Shown: positions 42,777 to 51,158 of the stretch, in pieces
Numbering within the stretch: position 1 is the first letter of the stretch
Layout of the letters: the number at the start of each line of letters is the position of its first letter
Assembly: GCA_019509785.1 (NCBI GenBank)
Contig: JAEKLQ010000024.1
Coordinates: 124,001-188,000 of the forward strand
DNA: 64,000 bases
Source of the DNA: Fibrobacterota bacterium
GTDB taxonomy: Bacteria; Fibrobacterota; Fibrobacteria; UBA11236
Direction of reading: 5' to 3'
Position numbers and translations under genes: made by a program
Notes under the pieces: generated by a model
What the model saw: only the letters and a program-made list of their open reading frames with translations
Databases searched by the model: none
What the model was told of the DNA's origin: nothing

Positions 42777-43805
42777 ATGTCGTCGGCTCGAAATTGGCTT
42801 TTGGCCATCCACTTAATTTTAGGCGGGAACGCTATGTCGGAAGAAAAGGGGCCCCTCCACCTCTCTGGGGAGCAATACTGGAACAACCCTTTATCGTTTA
42901 AGGGGGATATCGGATTGGATCGTTTGGACGCCCATGCGGATGGCATGCTTCTGGATGCGCCTCCCGCAGTCAATCTTTCGACCCACAAAACCATCCCTCT
43001 CGTCTGCCATCGCTCGGGGGATTCGGAAAAACTCCACGTCTATAATTTGGAGACGACCACGCAGCTGGTCGTCAGTAACTTGGAAAACGGAAAAATCCAA
43101 CTCGTTAAGCTGGCAGAAAGCCCGGCACGCCGAAATGAACCTCCGCCGTCCCCTGGTTGGTCAACTGATTGGCTTGAAGTGGATTTGGCGAAGCAAGTTG
43201 ATCTGGGCCAAAAGGTCGGCCGTTACCTCGTTTGGCTTGCATGCGGTCCGGAAGCATCCAATGAAAGGACCATCGAACTTTATTCCGATACTTTTAAGAT
43301 TTCAACTCAACCATATTTGGATAAAATTCAAAGCATTCGAAAAGGCGGAATACAAAAGAATGAGCCGCCGGCTTCATTTGATTTCCACCACACTCAGGTA
43401 AAATCGACCGAATCCAAAGAAATGGAATGGGTACTCGGCCAAGAAAAAGGGCCTCATGGTGAAGGGCGTCTTCGAATTCGGTTTCGCATTGCCGGGTTGC
43501 CTGGCTTCCTCATTCCCGCCCAGGAAATGAAGTCGGATCCGGACGGCCGGCCCATATACGGCCATATCCCGATGTTGGTGTTCGGGTTCGGAAAAAACCG
43601 CCTCTTGACTCTCAAATCCTTGGTGGATCTTCCTATCGTGGAGAAACCGGAAGGCCCGTCCGATCACCGCATTCTTTCGGGTGACATTTCATTTCATCTT
43701 CCCAGTCTAGAGAAGCCCGGCATCCGTGACGAGCCTCTGGATGTCTGGGCGGTTGCGCTGGATCACCGAGCCTATCTCCAGTTTAAGGCTGCGCATCCTA
43801 AATGA
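42777..43805 (+). CDS. Uncharacterised accessory or immunity candidate, paralogue of the next gene
   Basis: The 342-residue product starts at ATG 42777, 6 nt after the effector stop; an in-frame ATG at 42834 with GGCGGGAA upstream could be the true start (323 residues, MSEEKGPLHLSG). It is soluble, AT-richer than the host average, and contains beta-rich segments: VGRYLVWLACGP, RLRIRFRIAGLPGF, HIPMLVFGFGKNRLL, and a C-terminal SGDISFHLPSL...VWAVALDHRAYLQF. No known family is recognised. The C-terminal pattern is shared with the following gene. Being directly downstream of an effector-like gene suggests an immunity or adaptor role, which is inference from position only. Confidence 0.6.
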   Translation: MSSARNWLLAIHLILGGNAMSEEKGPLHLSGEQYWNNPLSFKGDIGLDRLDAHADGMLLDAPPAVNLSTHKTIPLVCHRSGDSEKLHVYNLETTTQLVVSNLENGKIQLVKLAESPARRNEPPPSPGWSTDWLEVDLAKQVDLGQKVGRYLVWLACGPEASNERTIELYSDTFKISTQPYLDKIQSIRKGGIQKNEPPASFDFHHTQVKSTESKEMEWVLGQEKGPHGEGRLRIRFRIAGLPGFLIPAQEMKSDPDGRPIYGHIPMLVFGFGKNRLLTLKSLVDLPIVEKPEGPSDHRILSGDISFHLPSLEKPGIRDEPLDVWAVALDHRAYLQFKAAHPK

Positions 43806-43870
43806 AGGGTAGCGGAAACAGTTGGCAACCCAAAATGGAATTGCCTTAATCGGTTAAGGATCGAGGTACT

Positions 43871-44839
43871 TTGATTGACGCCTTGCTGGCCGCCCTTCCC
43901 GACCAAGCCTATTTCGAGCAGAGGGATTTTGGGTCGTCTATGCGCGAGACCCTACTCGCCTCGGAGGAACCCTATGGCTGCTATCTTCATGGCGCGAAGG
44001 TATGGGACCTGTCCAAACATCCCGACTATCCTTTTTATTCCGTATGTAAAACGAACACGGTAGATAATACCGTCTTCATTCCCTTTCGCAACGCGACCGT
44101 GGTGCTGTCTTCCATAGTGACCGGTGAGCTCATTCTGGAATCCATGCGCGAAGACGATGGGAAGATGCCGCTAATCGAGCAGCCTAAGCCAAAAACGCCC
44201 CGACCCGGCATTCCCCGTGCGAAAACCTACGAAACCTATGATATGTGGCGCACGATATCAGCCCATGACCTCTCAGGCGGAACAGGCAGCTACCTGGCTT
44301 TCCTGCATGCCGGTAATTTCCAATCCGACGCTTTCGGATTCCGGGTCATTTCGGATAAGGCCCCTCCGCCAACCTCTCCATTCGAATCCTTACTCACCGC
44401 CAAATCCGGGGGGGAATCCAAAGGCCGGTCCATCCCGGGTGTCCAGTACCATCCCGTTCCCGGACTGGAAGCCCCATCGACCGGAGGGTTGACTTTTCGG
44501 ACCGGAAAGCCGTCAATGCACAATGGATTGGCTAGCATGCCAGTGGAGTGCGCCTTTCGATTTATCGGAAGCTGGAAAGGGGATTGGGTACGTCTACCTT
44601 TGCACGTCATGGCTGCCGAGGCCGGCTCCGATGATCCTGATGCAAATGTGATTTGGTTACCGCGTGAAAAAATGATATTCAAGGACGGAACTTATTCCGG
44701 GACTTTCAGCTTTGATCTAGCCGACTTTTTCACCCCGCTCCCGGGACAGAAGCCAAAAATCCCGCCCTCGGCGTGGGTCAGTTTCGTGCATAGGAATTGG
44801 CACGGCCCAATCACCCGAGTTGACTTCGGGGCGCATTAA
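43871..44839 (+). CDS. Uncharacterised accessory or immunity candidate, paralogue of the preceding gene
   Basis: The 322-residue product begins at a TTG (43871) with GAGG just 4 nt upstream, an unusual but plausible start. It shares an architecture with the gene before it: SYLAFLHAGNF (versus RYLVWLACGP), a middle strand pair ECAFRFIGSWKGDWVRLPLHVM, and the C-terminal SGTFSFDLADFF...AWVSFVHRNW (versus SGDISFHLPSL...VWAVALDHR). Identity is low, so the two are old paralogues. The sequence is soluble and no family is recognised. The genes are separated by 65 bp and both are in the AT-richer island following the metzincin-like protein. The function is unknown. Confidence 0.6.
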   Translation: MIDALLAALPDQAYFEQRDFGSSMRETLLASEEPYGCYLHGAKVWDLSKHPDYPFYSVCKTNTVDNTVFIPFRNATVVLSSIVTGELILESMREDDGKMPLIEQPKPKTPRPGIPRAKTYETYDMWRTISAHDLSGGTGSYLAFLHAGNFQSDAFGFRVISDKAPPPTSPFESLLTAKSGGESKGRSIPGVQYHPVPGLEAPSTGGLTFRTGKPSMHNGLASMPVECAFRFIGSWKGDWVRLPLHVMAAEAGSDDPDANVIWLPREKMIFKDGTYSGTFSFDLADFFTPLPGQKPKIPPSAWVSFVHRNWHGPITRVDFGAH

Positions 44840-44857
44840 CCGTTGAAGAGATTCGAG

Positions 44858-44920
44858 GAATGAAGGAAGGCGGGGTAAAGCAGGCCGAAATACCCCAACC
44901 GCCGCCCTTCCCCCTTCATC
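44858..44920 (+). terminator. Imperfect long stem-loop after the effector island
   Basis: A left arm around AATGAAGGAAGGCGGGGTA (44859-44877) pairs imperfectly with the right arm TACCCCAACCGCCGCCC...TTCAT; the inner GGGGTA/TACCCC stem is perfect. It lies 19 bp after the last island gene. It may terminate that transcript or be a remnant of a repeat. Confidence 0.35.
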
Positions 44921-44967
44921 CCCCCTCCTCCCCCTAATGCTACCTTTCCCCACCCGGAGGACCTCCC

Positions 44968-45948
44968 ATGCCCACCCTGCCGCGCCCCGCTCTCGTCCAT
45001 GCTAGCCGCCCCGCCCGCCGCCTGGCTCTAGCCCTGGCCGTCCGCCCCGCGCTCCTATTCGTCCTCGCTCTGTGCTTCACCTCAGCCCTCGCCGCCGACC
45101 GCGTCCTCCTCTTCACCAAAACCGCCGGCACCCGCGAGAACAATGTCGTCGCTTCCCGCACGCCCCTGAAGGCCTTCTACGAGGGCAAGGGCCTGATTGT
45201 CGACACCTCCGAAAATGCCGCCCTCTTCTCCGACACCGGGCTCGCCAAGTACAAGGCCATCGTGTTCCTCAAGACCACGGGCGATTTCCTGAACGATACG
45301 CAGCAGGCCGCCTTCGAGAAATGGTTCAAGGCCGGGGGCGGGGCGCAAATTATCCATGCGGCCTTGGATGCGGAGCCCAACTGGGCCTTCTACGGGAAGA
45401 TGATCGGGGGCGCTTATTTTCAGAGCCTGCCCGGCGATTCGACCACCAAGCACACCCTCGTCGTGGCGGACAGCGCGGACGCTGCTTCGCGTCCCGTTCT
45501 CGCCGCCCACCCGGACGGCCGCTGGCCGCGCACCGACGAGATATACGGCTTCCGCGCCAATCCGCGTTCGGCCACCAACCCGTCCATGCACATCCTGATG
45601 ACGGTGGACGAGTCCACTTACAAGAACGGGCATGCGGGAACCGATCATCCCATGAGCTGGTCCTGCGCCTACATGGGCGGGCGCGCGTGGACGACGGCCA
45701 TCGGCCATACCACGGATTCCTATGCGCCCAAGCCCAGCTCCCCGAACTCGGATTCGCTCTTCCTCTATCACTTGTGGGGCGGGATGGAATACATCCTGGG
45801 TCGCGACGTGGTCCCGGTGGCCAATCCGGTGGCCCGGAAAAAAACGGTGGCCGTGCCGAAGGAGGGATTCCTGACTTCCGGGGCGCGCTTCGGGGATGGT
45901 TTGGAGAAGGACGCCCGCGGGCGCGAGGCCGGCGCGGAAATCCGTTAA
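44968..45948 (+). CDS. Exported ThuA-like domain protein
   Basis: The 326-residue product has a signal peptide (ALAVRPALLFVLALCFTSALA). The mature part matches the ThuA-like (glutamine-amidotransferase-fold) domain: RVLLFTKTAGTRENNVVASRTPLKAFYEGKG, KYKAIVFLKTTGDFLNDTQQAAFEKWF, GGAQIIHAALDAEPNWAFYGKMIGGAYF, HTLVVAD, and HPMSWSCAYMGGRAWTTAIGHTTDSY. ThuA domains are linked to sugar metabolism in some bacteria and may bind or process carbohydrate. Nothing in the tail looks like a lipobox or a sorting domain. The gene is convergent with the small hypothetical that follows. Confidence 0.88.
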   Translation: MPTLPRPALVHASRPARRLALALAVRPALLFVLALCFTSALAADRVLLFTKTAGTRENNVVASRTPLKAFYEGKGLIVDTSENAALFSDTGLAKYKAIVFLKTTGDFLNDTQQAAFEKWFKAGGGAQIIHAALDAEPNWAFYGKMIGGAYFQSLPGDSTTKHTLVVADSADAASRPVLAAHPDGRWPRTDEIYGFRANPRSATNPSMHILMTVDESTYKNGHAGTDHPMSWSCAYMGGRAWTTAIGHTTDSYAPKPSSPNSDSLFLYHLWGGMEYILGRDVVPVANPVARKKTVAVPKEGFLTSGARFGDGLEKDARGREAGAEIR

Positions 45949-45957
45949 GCCGTAGGC

Positions 45958-45973
45958 GGGCGGCTAACCGCCC
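45958..45973. terminator. Shared short hairpin between convergent genes
   Basis: A 6-bp stem GGGCGG/CCGCCC with a CTAA loop lies across the stop of the minus-strand gene and 10 bp past the ThuA-like gene. No T-run follows on either side, so the call is weak. Confidence 0.3.
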
Positions 45974-46431
45974 ACGAAGTCGAACTTCCCGTTCCAGGAT
46001 ACGCCCTTAAAGCCTTTCATCGCCTTCAAACCTTCGAAGGCCGATGTCGCGTGCAGCTTGGCCACCTTGGCGTGCAGCTTCCGGTACTCCGCAGCGAAGA
46101 CCTTCTCCGTCGCGATCTCCTGCGTGGTCTGCACCACCCCTTTCACGACCGTCTTCGGATCCGGGGGCTCTTCCGCCACGCCGTCTTCGGGATCGGCATC
46201 GGCATCCTCTTCGGAGGGGTTGTATTCCCAATGCGTTCCGACCCCGCCGAACTCCACCGACACCACTTCATCGTCGCAGAAATAGGCGATGTCATGGCCC
46301 TTAGGGCCGCGGCGGGTCAGGAAGGCATCGAAGTCGCCGGCGCCCGGGGGCTTTTGGTAATCGCCGGGGGCCGAACGCTTCAGGGCTTGCTCGATCTGGG
46401 CGCGCATTTCATCGCGGGCTAAATGTTCCAT
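45964..46431 (-). CDS. Conserved-looking hypothetical protein, 155 residues
   Basis: The product is taken from the ATG at 46431; the frame is open further upstream but there it overlaps the membrane-protein gene on the other strand. It has no signal or membrane segment. The N-terminal half has helices and strands (MRAQIEQALKRS, DIAYFCDDEVVSVEFGGVGTHWEY), the middle is very acidic (PSEEDADADPEDG), and the C-terminal half is helical (FAAEYRKLHAKVAKLHATSAF) ending with Gly-rich strands. I do not recognise a family. It is divergent from the DUF2721 gene, with 66 bp between starts. That it is a real gene is supported by its length and by codon use like its neighbours. Confidence 0.5.
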   Translation of the reverse strand: MEHLARDEMRAQIEQALKRSAPGDYQKPPGAGDFDAFLTRRGPKGHDIAYFCDDEVVSVEFGGVGTHWEYNPSEEDADADPEDGVAEEPPDPKTVVKGVVQTTQEIATEKVFAAEYRKLHAKVAKLHATSAFEGLKAMKGFKGVSWNGKFDFVGG

Positions 46432-46497
46432 GCTACAAAGATAACGGTTTCTGCGGCCGAGAACCTCCTTCCGGATAAGATTGCTACTTCCGTGGGC

Positions 46498-46905
46498 ATG
46501 CATATCGAAATCAGCACCCCCGCCCTCCTTTTCCCGGCCGTTTCCCTGCTCATGCTGGCCTATACCAACCGGTTCTTCGGCTTGGCGGCCATCATCCGAA
46601 ACCTGCACCGCACCCATACCGAAAAGCCCAATCCCGTCTACCTGCTGGAAATCAAAAGCATGCGCTGGCGCATGCACCTGATCCGCGACATGCAATCCTT
46701 CGGCATCATAGCGATGATCCTATGTACCGCCTGCATGTTCCTGCTCTTCCGGGGCTACTACCGCGCCGGCGAGGCGGTCTTCGCGGTGAGCATCCTTTGC
46801 CTGCTGCTTTCCCTGGTCTGGGCCCTGGTCGAAATCCGGCTGTCCGGCCAGGCGCTGGATTTGCACTTGCGGGATTTGGAAGCGGAAGAGAAAAGCAAGG
46901 GCTGA
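46498..46905 (+). CDS. DUF2721-family membrane protein
   Basis: The 135-residue product starts at ATG 46498, where the hydrophobic part begins; a frame back to 46423 would put a non-membrane stretch first. It matches the DUF2721 family: a first membrane segment STPALLFPAVSLLMLAYTNRFFGLAAIIRNL, the helix EIKSMRWRMHLIRDMQ, and two further membrane segments GIIAMILCTACMFLLF and AVFAVSILCLLLSLVWALVEI. The family is widespread and of unknown function, with an inner-membrane location. It lies 63 bp upstream of a lipoprotein gene on the same strand. Confidence 0.85.
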   Translation: MHIEISTPALLFPAVSLLMLAYTNRFFGLAAIIRNLHRTHTEKPNPVYLLEIKSMRWRMHLIRDMQSFGIIAMILCTACMFLLFRGYYRAGEAVFAVSILCLLLSLVWALVEIRLSGQALDLHLRDLEAEEKSKG

Positions 46906-46967
46906 GAGCGGGAGGCGCAGGGAATCCCATGGGGCGGTTGCCCGGCACTCCGGGATTAGTTATTCTG

Positions 46968-47441
46968 ATGGCCATGCGTAAACACCAATTCGCTTTGTCT
47001 TTTTTCGCCGGCCTTTCGATGCTGCTGGGAGGCTGCTCCCTGGTGGACAAGGCGAGCGACGCCGTGAACGTCGCCAGCGTGAAATTCTCCGAAGGTTCGC
47101 CGGCCGTGGACGGGCAGAACATCGAATACACCGGCAGCCTGCTTACGCCGAGCTTGGAGAAGTTCAAGCTGGTCATGGTGTTCCACGTGAAGGCGGATAA
47201 TTCCGGGAACAGCGGGAAGGCGGCATTCGGCTCGGATGCCATCAAGCCCATCCTCAACCTGCACATCAACTCCCGTTCCGCCACGGCCATTTCGACGCCC
47301 ATCCCGGCATTTTCCGTCGAGGGCGGCGCCGTCACCACCCTGGACTTCCCCGTTGAAGTACCCATCACCGCGATCGATAACGCCATGGCCAGCTCGATCT
47401 GGCTTCGGGGGAAATCTCCACGCGCCCTTCGGGTTCCGTGA
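46968..47441 (+). CDS. Putative lipoprotein, probably frameshifted at its 3' end
   Basis: The product is 157 residues from ATG 46968 (a second ATG is at 46974). The signal ends MLLGGCSLVDK, with Cys 22-23 as the lipid site. The mature domain is a beta sandwich with a LEA-type-2 look (ASVKFSEGSPAVDGQNIEYTG, SLEKFKLVMVFHVKADNSG, TTLDFPVEVPITAIDNAM). The last residues change to a Pro/Arg-rich stretch unlike the rest. In the +1 frame across a run of five Gs at 47407-47411, the sequence continues as a more natural ending, GEISTRPSGSVKSALSALL, to a stop at about 47466. An indel in the G-run, biological or from sequencing, is therefore likely. Confidence 0.65.
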   Translation: MAMRKHQFALSFFAGLSMLLGGCSLVDKASDAVNVASVKFSEGSPAVDGQNIEYTGSLLTPSLEKFKLVMVFHVKADNSGNSGKAAFGSDAIKPILNLHINSRSATAISTPIPAFSVEGGAVTTLDFPVEVPITAIDNAMASSIWLRGKSPRALRVP

Positions 47442-47516
47442 AGAGCGCTTTGTCCGCCTTGCTTTAAGTTCCTACAACTACCATTTTAAATGGTGTAATG
47501 GCGGTTTCGGCAGGGC

Positions 47517-48343
47517 TCAGAGATTTCCGTACCCGATGGCGGCTTCGGCCACTCCCAACAGTACGTGACGATAGAGATAGAGCCGGCGCCACTGGCTCCG
47601 GTCCAAGGCTTTGAGCTTGGCGACCCGATCGGCCCTGGGCTTCCCGTCCGGTCCCAGGAAGAATTTCTTTTCGCTTTCCAGCAGCATGCCTAAGGCAGCC
47701 GGCGCTCGGTGAGGTCGGACATGCGGCCCTTATCGTCGACGAACACCTTCCATTCTTCGGGATGCACCAGGTCCCCGGCCGCATCGAAGCGGCCTTCCTG
47801 GATGCGGCGGTAAAACTCCTTGGCCAACCCCGCCCGCCTCTTCTCGGCGGTGTCGGAGAGGGCCGGTTTATTGGGGGGAGACGTGCGCGCGACCGAATCG
47901 GCGGGACCCTGGTCCAGGCAGGGCAGGCAGTCGCAGATGCCCGTCAGGCGGCCGCGGACCAGATCCACGCGCCGGTCCTTGGGAAGCGCCTTGAAGTTGA
48001 GGGCGTCCAATTTCCGCTTCATGATTTCGGGCACGGAACCGTCGGCGGCCAGCATGCGCTTCTGATCGACGGGATCGAGCAGGGCGATGGCGGCATGATA
48101 TTGGTTGTCCTGCACCAGGGTCGTGAAGCGGGACAGCACGTCGAGCATTTCCTCAGGCTCTTGGCAGCTGCGTCCATCGACGGCGGCGGCTCCCGCCTTG
48201 GAGGCCGCGGCGGAGCGCTGGGCGGTGTGGGCGCATGCGACCAGGCCTGCGAGCGTGAACAAGAAGAGCGCCGCGGACAATGCGACCCGCGCGATGCGGC
48301 GGCGGAGGGAAGGGTTCGGAAGGGAAGGGGACGCCGTTTGCAT
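47517..48343 (-). pseudogene. Lipoprotein of two similar halves, interrupted by a frameshift near 47,690-47,700
   Basis: The first frame runs from ATG 48343 (GGAGG upstream) to a stop at 47690, with a lipobox LAGLVACAH. The second, from 47687 to a stop at 47517, gives MLLESEKKFFLGPDGKPRAD and LKALDRSQWRRLYLYRH. The first frame contains an internal unit IALLDPVDQKRMLAADGS...MKRKLDALNF, and begins a second copy, GDLVHPEEWKVFVDDKG...LTERRLP, then stops exactly where the copy would continue; the second frame supplies the continuation. This says the two frames were one gene. The mature region is probably periplasmic and of unknown function. Either the gene is broken or there is a sequencing error. 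Confidence 0.7.
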
Positions 48344-48536
48344 AAGGCCTCCAATCGGGGATGATCGGAACCAAAGCAAAGGGAAGGCCAAGCGGCCGGA
48401 TCCGCGCGCGTAAGGCCAACTGAGGCGCAGGCACTATTCGGGCCGGAGTTCAAGGAAGTGGGCGGTGGATTCAACCGTCAGAATGAGCAGGCGGCGCGTC
48501 GAAATGTCACGTCTAACCAGTCAATCATGCCGTGCC

Positions 48537-49043
48537 CTAAAGCTTCTTCTGCCAGAACATGGCATGGCCATGCCGGGGATCCAGCTCATATCCGGAAAAC
48601 CCGAACTTGCGGTAAGAGCCCATCGCCACCTCGTTCCCGCTCTGGACCTCCAGGGTCAATTTGCAGCAACCCTTCTCGCGGGCGATGGCTTCGGCGGCGG
48701 CGAGCAGCCGTTGGGAAAGGCCCAGGCCGCGATATTCCGGCAGCACGATCAGATCGTGGATGTTCAGGAGAGCCCGCCCTTGGAAGGTGCTGAAACCGAA
48801 GAAAGCGTTCATCAATCCCGCGGGCCGGCCATCGCGAAAGCCAAGCAGGGAAAGGGCCTGGGGCAGTTTGCTTAATTCCCCGACCAGATTCGCTTTCACC
48901 TCCTCGCGCAAAGGCTCGCCGCCGCCCAGGGGATCCCGGGCGTAGGCGTCCAGCAGGAGCGGGATGAGTTCCTGATGCCGCGGATCGGCATAATCGGCGC
49001 GGATGATTTCGAAGGAGCGGGAAGCGGGTTCGGGGGAGGGCAT
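48537..49043 (-). CDS. GNAT-family N-acetyltransferase
   Basis: The 168-residue cytoplasmic product has the GNAT acetyl-CoA site in motif A: HDLIVLPEYRGLGLSQRLLAAAEAIAREKG, with the R/Q-x-x-G-x-G/A loop reading RGLGLS. Motif B follows (KLTLEVQSGNEVAMGSYRKFGFSGYE), where the Asn and Tyr are typical. The N-terminal half has the usual beta-alpha pattern (FEIIRADYADPRHQELIPLLLDAY). The substrate is not evident. It is followed on the same strand, 20 bp away in the other direction, by the YaiI gene, so these may form a small unit with the YaiI gene first. Confidence 0.92.
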   Translation of the reverse strand: MPSPEPASRSFEIIRADYADPRHQELIPLLLDAYARDPLGGGEPLREEVKANLVGELSKLPQALSLLGFRDGRPAGLMNAFFGFSTFQGRALLNIHDLIVLPEYRGLGLSQRLLAAAEAIAREKGCCKLTLEVQSGNEVAMGSYRKFGFSGYELDPRHGHAMFWQKKL

Positions 49044-49062
49044 GGGGCCAATATAAAACCTA

Positions 49063-49527
49063 TTATCCTGGTGCTGACTTATGCTTGCGCTTCAGCGAGT
49101 TCATCGCCCGATCCAATTGCATCAGGAATTCCCCGCGATCCTTGGGCTGGAAAGGCGGAGGGCCGCCGCGCATCCCCATTTCACGCAATTCCTGGGCGAG
49201 CTCGCGGGAAGCGAGCGCGTCCCCGATGTTCTCTTCGGTGAAGGGGCGGCCCGTATTCCCCAGCACGAAAGCCCCTTGCTTGAGGCTGCGTCCCGCCAGG
49301 GGAATGTCCGAGGTGACGACGATATCCCCCGGCCCGGCATGCTCGACGATCCAATCGTCGGCGGCGTCGAATCCGTCCGAAACCACTTCCAGGCGGATGG
49401 CGGGATCGTAAGGCATGCGCATGGCGGCATTGGCGACAACGATAACCGGCCAGGCGTGGCGTTTGGCGACTTTATAGCATTCGTCCTTGACGGGGCAGGC
49501 GTCGGCGTCGATGTAAAGCGTTAGCAA
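49063..49527 (-). CDS. YaiI/YqxD-family protein (UPF0178, DUF188)
   Basis: The 154-residue product starts at a TTG (49527); no ATG is better placed. It matches UPF0178 clearly: LYIDADACPVKDECYKVAKRH at the start, VVANAAMRMPYD, VVSDGFDAADDWIVEHAGPGDIVVTSDIPLA and LASRELAQELRE...GGPPPFQPKDRGEFL. The DADACPVKDE segment resembles a PIN-like metal site, which has led to suggestions of nuclease activity, but the function is not established. It is cytoplasmic, with no fused domains. It sits 19 nt before the GNAT gene on the same strand. Confidence 0.95.
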   Translation of the reverse strand: MLTLYIDADACPVKDECYKVAKRHAWPVIVVANAAMRMPYDPAIRLEVVSDGFDAADDWIVEHAGPGDIVVTSDIPLAGRSLKQGAFVLGNTGRPFTEENIGDALASRELAQELREMGMRGGPPPFQPKDRGEFLMQLDRAMNSLKRKHKSAPG

Positions 49528-49572
49528 AGGGAATCCGCCTTTAAAATCCGAATCTCATCCCAAGGTAATTCA

Positions 49573-50130
49573 TTACAAAGTCCCGGATTGTTTTCCGGGA
49601 TCGGGCCTTCCCTCCGTTTTCCCCGTAGCCGAAAGTTCCGCGCGCAATCCTTCCAACTTGGCCTGGAACCCTCGGGTTTCACCGTAGTTCATGAACGAAT
49701 CGTAGCGCGCGTGCGGGTCCTTGATTTTCGCCGCGTGTTTTATCGGGCACCAATATTGTTCCGTTCGCGCGAAGACTTCCCGGGTGAACGCGAGCAGCCC
49801 GTTGGCATACCCGCAAAAGTCGCAGTTGATTTTTTCCACGATGTTCAAGTATCCCAGCTTATGCCTTTTGACATGGAAGTAATCGGATCTTTTGACTCTT
49901 TGGATGCCATAGATGCGGAAGCAGAAGCCCTGGTAAATCGACATGCTGATATCCAGGAAGAGCAAAGGGAAAATCATGCCGTAGATAAAAGGCCAGGTCA
50001 GGACATTCTTGAATTCCCAGGATAAGAACCAGGTAATGAATTCCCGCACCGAACGGATCTCGCCGATATCGTCGGTCTTTATCTTCTGCTTATACTCCTG
50101 TTCGAACTTCGCGATGATATCGTCGCCCAT
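49573..50130 (-). CDS. Conserved membrane-associated protein of unknown function with a Cys-rich motif
   Basis: The product is 185 residues from ATG 50130, with GAGG 6-9 nt upstream; an in-frame ATG at 50142 lacks a site. It has one clear hydrophobic hairpin (LTWPFIYGMIFPLLFLDISMSIYQGF) after an N-terminal helix, and then a conserved-looking segment YFHVKRHKLGYLNIVEKINCDFCGYANGL containing CxxC, followed by REVFARTEQYWCPIKHA. I recognise this pattern from uncharacterised bacterial proteins. The CxxC and the later Cys suggest metal or redox binding on the cytoplasmic side. A function cannot be named. Confidence 0.75.
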   Translation of the reverse strand: MGDDIIAKFEQEYKQKIKTDDIGEIRSVREFITWFLSWEFKNVLTWPFIYGMIFPLLFLDISMSIYQGFCFRIYGIQRVKRSDYFHVKRHKLGYLNIVEKINCDFCGYANGLLAFTREVFARTEQYWCPIKHAAKIKDPHARYDSFMNYGETRGFQAKLEGLRAELSATGKTEGRPDPGKQSGTL

Positions 50131-50160
50131 AGCACCTCGCAAAACGACTCATCTAGAATT

Positions 50161-51066
50161 TTATCGGGGATTTCCGGGGAACTCAATCAGGCGCTCCGTC
50201 GGTAGCGCGCGCCGCCCCAAAGCGTCGGTGCCACTGATTTCGGCTCGCGAATTCCCGGCTTCGATCCGGTCTCCGGAGGTACGCCCCAATGCGGTCGTCG
50301 TCGTCCCCAACCCGTAGTTCACGGCGGCATCGAACAACTGAATGCCCTCGGGTGTGAAAAGGGTGGCGGTGCCCGTTTTGTTGTCGTCCTCGACGAAAAA
50401 GCCGATGCGTAAGCCCGCCGCCGTGGTCCCATCGAAAAGCTTGCTGCCTTTTTCATAGGTGTAGATGGCGGCGCCGGAGGGATCCGAAGCGAGGGTGGCT
50501 ATCACGTGGGCGGTTGCCGCGACCTTGCCCCAGTTGATCTCCTTCAACGCGCTGTACACATGTATCTGCCCATGCAGCCCGGCGGCCAGGGGATGGGAGG
50601 AATCCTTGATCACGATGTCGGCCGCGCTGTCCACGACGCCGTAAGGGCATTTCGAAGGCGGACCTGGATCGCACGAGGTCCCCGTGGCGGTCATGCCCAT
50701 GTCGTCTTGGATCATGGCTTCGCAACTCATAATGGGGACGGGAGTGGTCTTCAGCTTGTCGGTCAGGTAGGCGGATGTCGTCGATTCCAGCACCATCACC
50801 AGATCGGAGCTGTCGGCGGCGGCCAGCATCTGCTCTTTCGAAGTCTGATCCCACATGAAGCGGACTTGGTGATGCAGAGAGGTTTCCAGGCGCTGTTTGA
50901 CCCAGGCATCCCCGAGCGAATAGCTGCCTTCGTTCACCGTACCGTTGCTATTGCCGTATATGACGAGCACCTTCGCGGCCACGGAAGGGCGGGCCGTCCA
51001 GAGTACCAGACCCAACGCCATGGCCAAGTACGTGATCCGAATCGGTTGCTTGCGGGATCTGTCCAT
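50161..51066 (-). CDS. Exported ThuA/GATase-like protein of unknown function
   Basis: The 301-residue product has a signal peptide (RITYLAMALGLVLWTARPSVAA). The mature part starts AKVLVIYGNSNGTVNEGSYSLGDAWVKQRL and continues with SDLVMVLESTTSAYLTDKLKTTPVPIMSCEA, DSSHPLAAGLHGQIHVYSALKEINWGKV and TPEGIQLFDAAVNYGLG. This order resembles ThuA-like folds fused to or derived from class I amidotransferases, and similar exported proteins occur in Fibrobacter-like genomes; the catalytic Cys is not evident. The C-terminus ends in an Arg/Pro-rich tail. It lies between a membrane protein and the large glycoside hydrolase, all on the minus strand, perhaps in one operon. Confidence 0.6.
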   Translation of the reverse strand: MDRSRKQPIRITYLAMALGLVLWTARPSVAAKVLVIYGNSNGTVNEGSYSLGDAWVKQRLETSLHHQVRFMWDQTSKEQMLAAADSSDLVMVLESTTSAYLTDKLKTTPVPIMSCEAMIQDDMGMTATGTSCDPGPPSKCPYGVVDSAADIVIKDSSHPLAAGLHGQIHVYSALKEINWGKVAATAHVIATLASDPSGAAIYTYEKGSKLFDGTTAAGLRIGFFVEDDNKTGTATLFTPEGIQLFDAAVNYGLGTTTTALGRTSGDRIEAGNSRAEISGTDALGRRALPTERLIEFPGNPR

Positions 51067-51158
51067 AAGTGCCTCCGGATATCTTTCCGAAACCTTCGCT
51101 TCGGAATGAATCTATATCGAAGGGCGCGGTTCGGACCGGAGAATCGCGCTTGGGAGGA

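Noticed and set aside
39888-44839. A type VI or eCIS secretion locus
   Set aside because: No sheath, tube, baseplate, VgrG, PAAR or ATPase genes were found nearby. Only an effector-like gene with possible accessory genes is supported.
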